From contig CALVWF010000006.1 in assembly GCA_944364615.1 (NCBI GenBank), positions 51,603 through 115,602 on the forward strand: a stretch of DNA of 64,000 nt, given 5' to 3'. Each line of letters starts with the position of its first letter. Position 1 is the stretch's first letter. The notes beneath the pieces were generated by a model that had not been told where the DNA came from, did no database searches, and saw only the letters and a program-made list of their open reading frames with translations. The DNA is from an uncultured Clostridia bacterium. GTDB taxonomy: Bacteria; Bacillota; Clostridia; Christensenellales; CAG-314. Shown here piece by piece: positions 63,910-64,000 of the stretch. A program made the position numbers and the translations under genes.

Positions 63910-64000
63910 TAAATACGCTCCCATTTGAGGTGAACCCCAAAAGTTGGACAAAGAATTAATTAAATTGTATTTGAGTGAGTTCTGTATTGTACAGGACTCA

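Noticed and set aside
1..64000. CRISPR array
   Set aside because: No evenly spaced, near-identical 25-40-bp repeats were seen. The repeats near 22 kb are degenerate and irregular.

Overview
The window reads as chromosomal DNA of a low-to-moderate GC Firmicute, most likely an uncultured member of the Clostridia. The evidence is strong AAGGAGG-type ribosome binding sites, sigma-A promoters that often carry an extended -10, a type III glutamine synthetase, a YyaC-type sporulation protein, a DegV protein, and the Firmicute replication-origin set: rpmH-rnpA-yidD-yidC-khpB, mnmE-mnmG-rsmG-parA-parB, dnaA and dnaN. No rRNA, complete transposase, prophage or CRISPR array was seen.

Layout. 0-9 kb is a type IV pilus/pseudopilus locus on the minus strand: a partial PilM-like gene, five prepilin-like genes and two small membrane-anchored proteins. 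Two of the large prepilins share an 849-bp block with no visible nucleotide difference and then diverge. 9.5-18.6 kb holds housekeeping genes: guaA, glnN, a YwaF-type membrane protein, ftsH, yyaC and a CvpA-family gene. 18.6-23.0 kb is a 4.4-kb AT-rich stretch without a credible gene. It holds four parS palindromes in about 280 bp and a family of degenerate repeats. 23-32.3 kb is the minus-strand origin cluster running from rpmH down to parB and a second CvpA gene. 32.4-45.5 kb is mixed: deoD, gltX, radC, a PepV-type dipeptidase, a divergent SLOG/XRE pair sharing two identical palindromes, a PlsC-zinc-ribbon protein, a GltS-type symporter, a lipoprotein, an AlkC-like protein, a GNAT protein and degV. 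45.9-48.2 kb starts with tRNA-Pro(CGG) and continues into an AT-rich, foreign-looking stretch with a GNAT pseudogene. 48.2-53.7 kb carries a MATE pump, a small protein resembling the FtsZ C-terminal domain, a lipoprotein, a zinc-ribbon membrane protein and a NYN protein. 53.8-57.5 kb has dnaN and dnaA in divergent orientation around a likely oriC. 57.7-64 kb holds a frameshifted methyltransferase gene, an orphan Phd/YefM antitoxin, a UgpC/MsmK-type ABC ATPase with a long C-terminal extension, phosphoglucomutase and rpmE.

How it fits together. ParA, ParB and the parS cluster form the chromosome segregation module. DnaA, DnaN and the intervening DnaA box form the initiation module, separated here from rpmH by about 23 kb. 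RpmH-RnpA-YidD-YidC-KhpB couple ribosome, RNase P and membrane-protein insertion functions. MnmE and MnmG jointly modify tRNA wobble uridines. The most unusual parts are the modular giant prepilins, the gene-free parS region, the SLOG/XRE pair with its operators, and the rearranged dnaA/dnaN locus.
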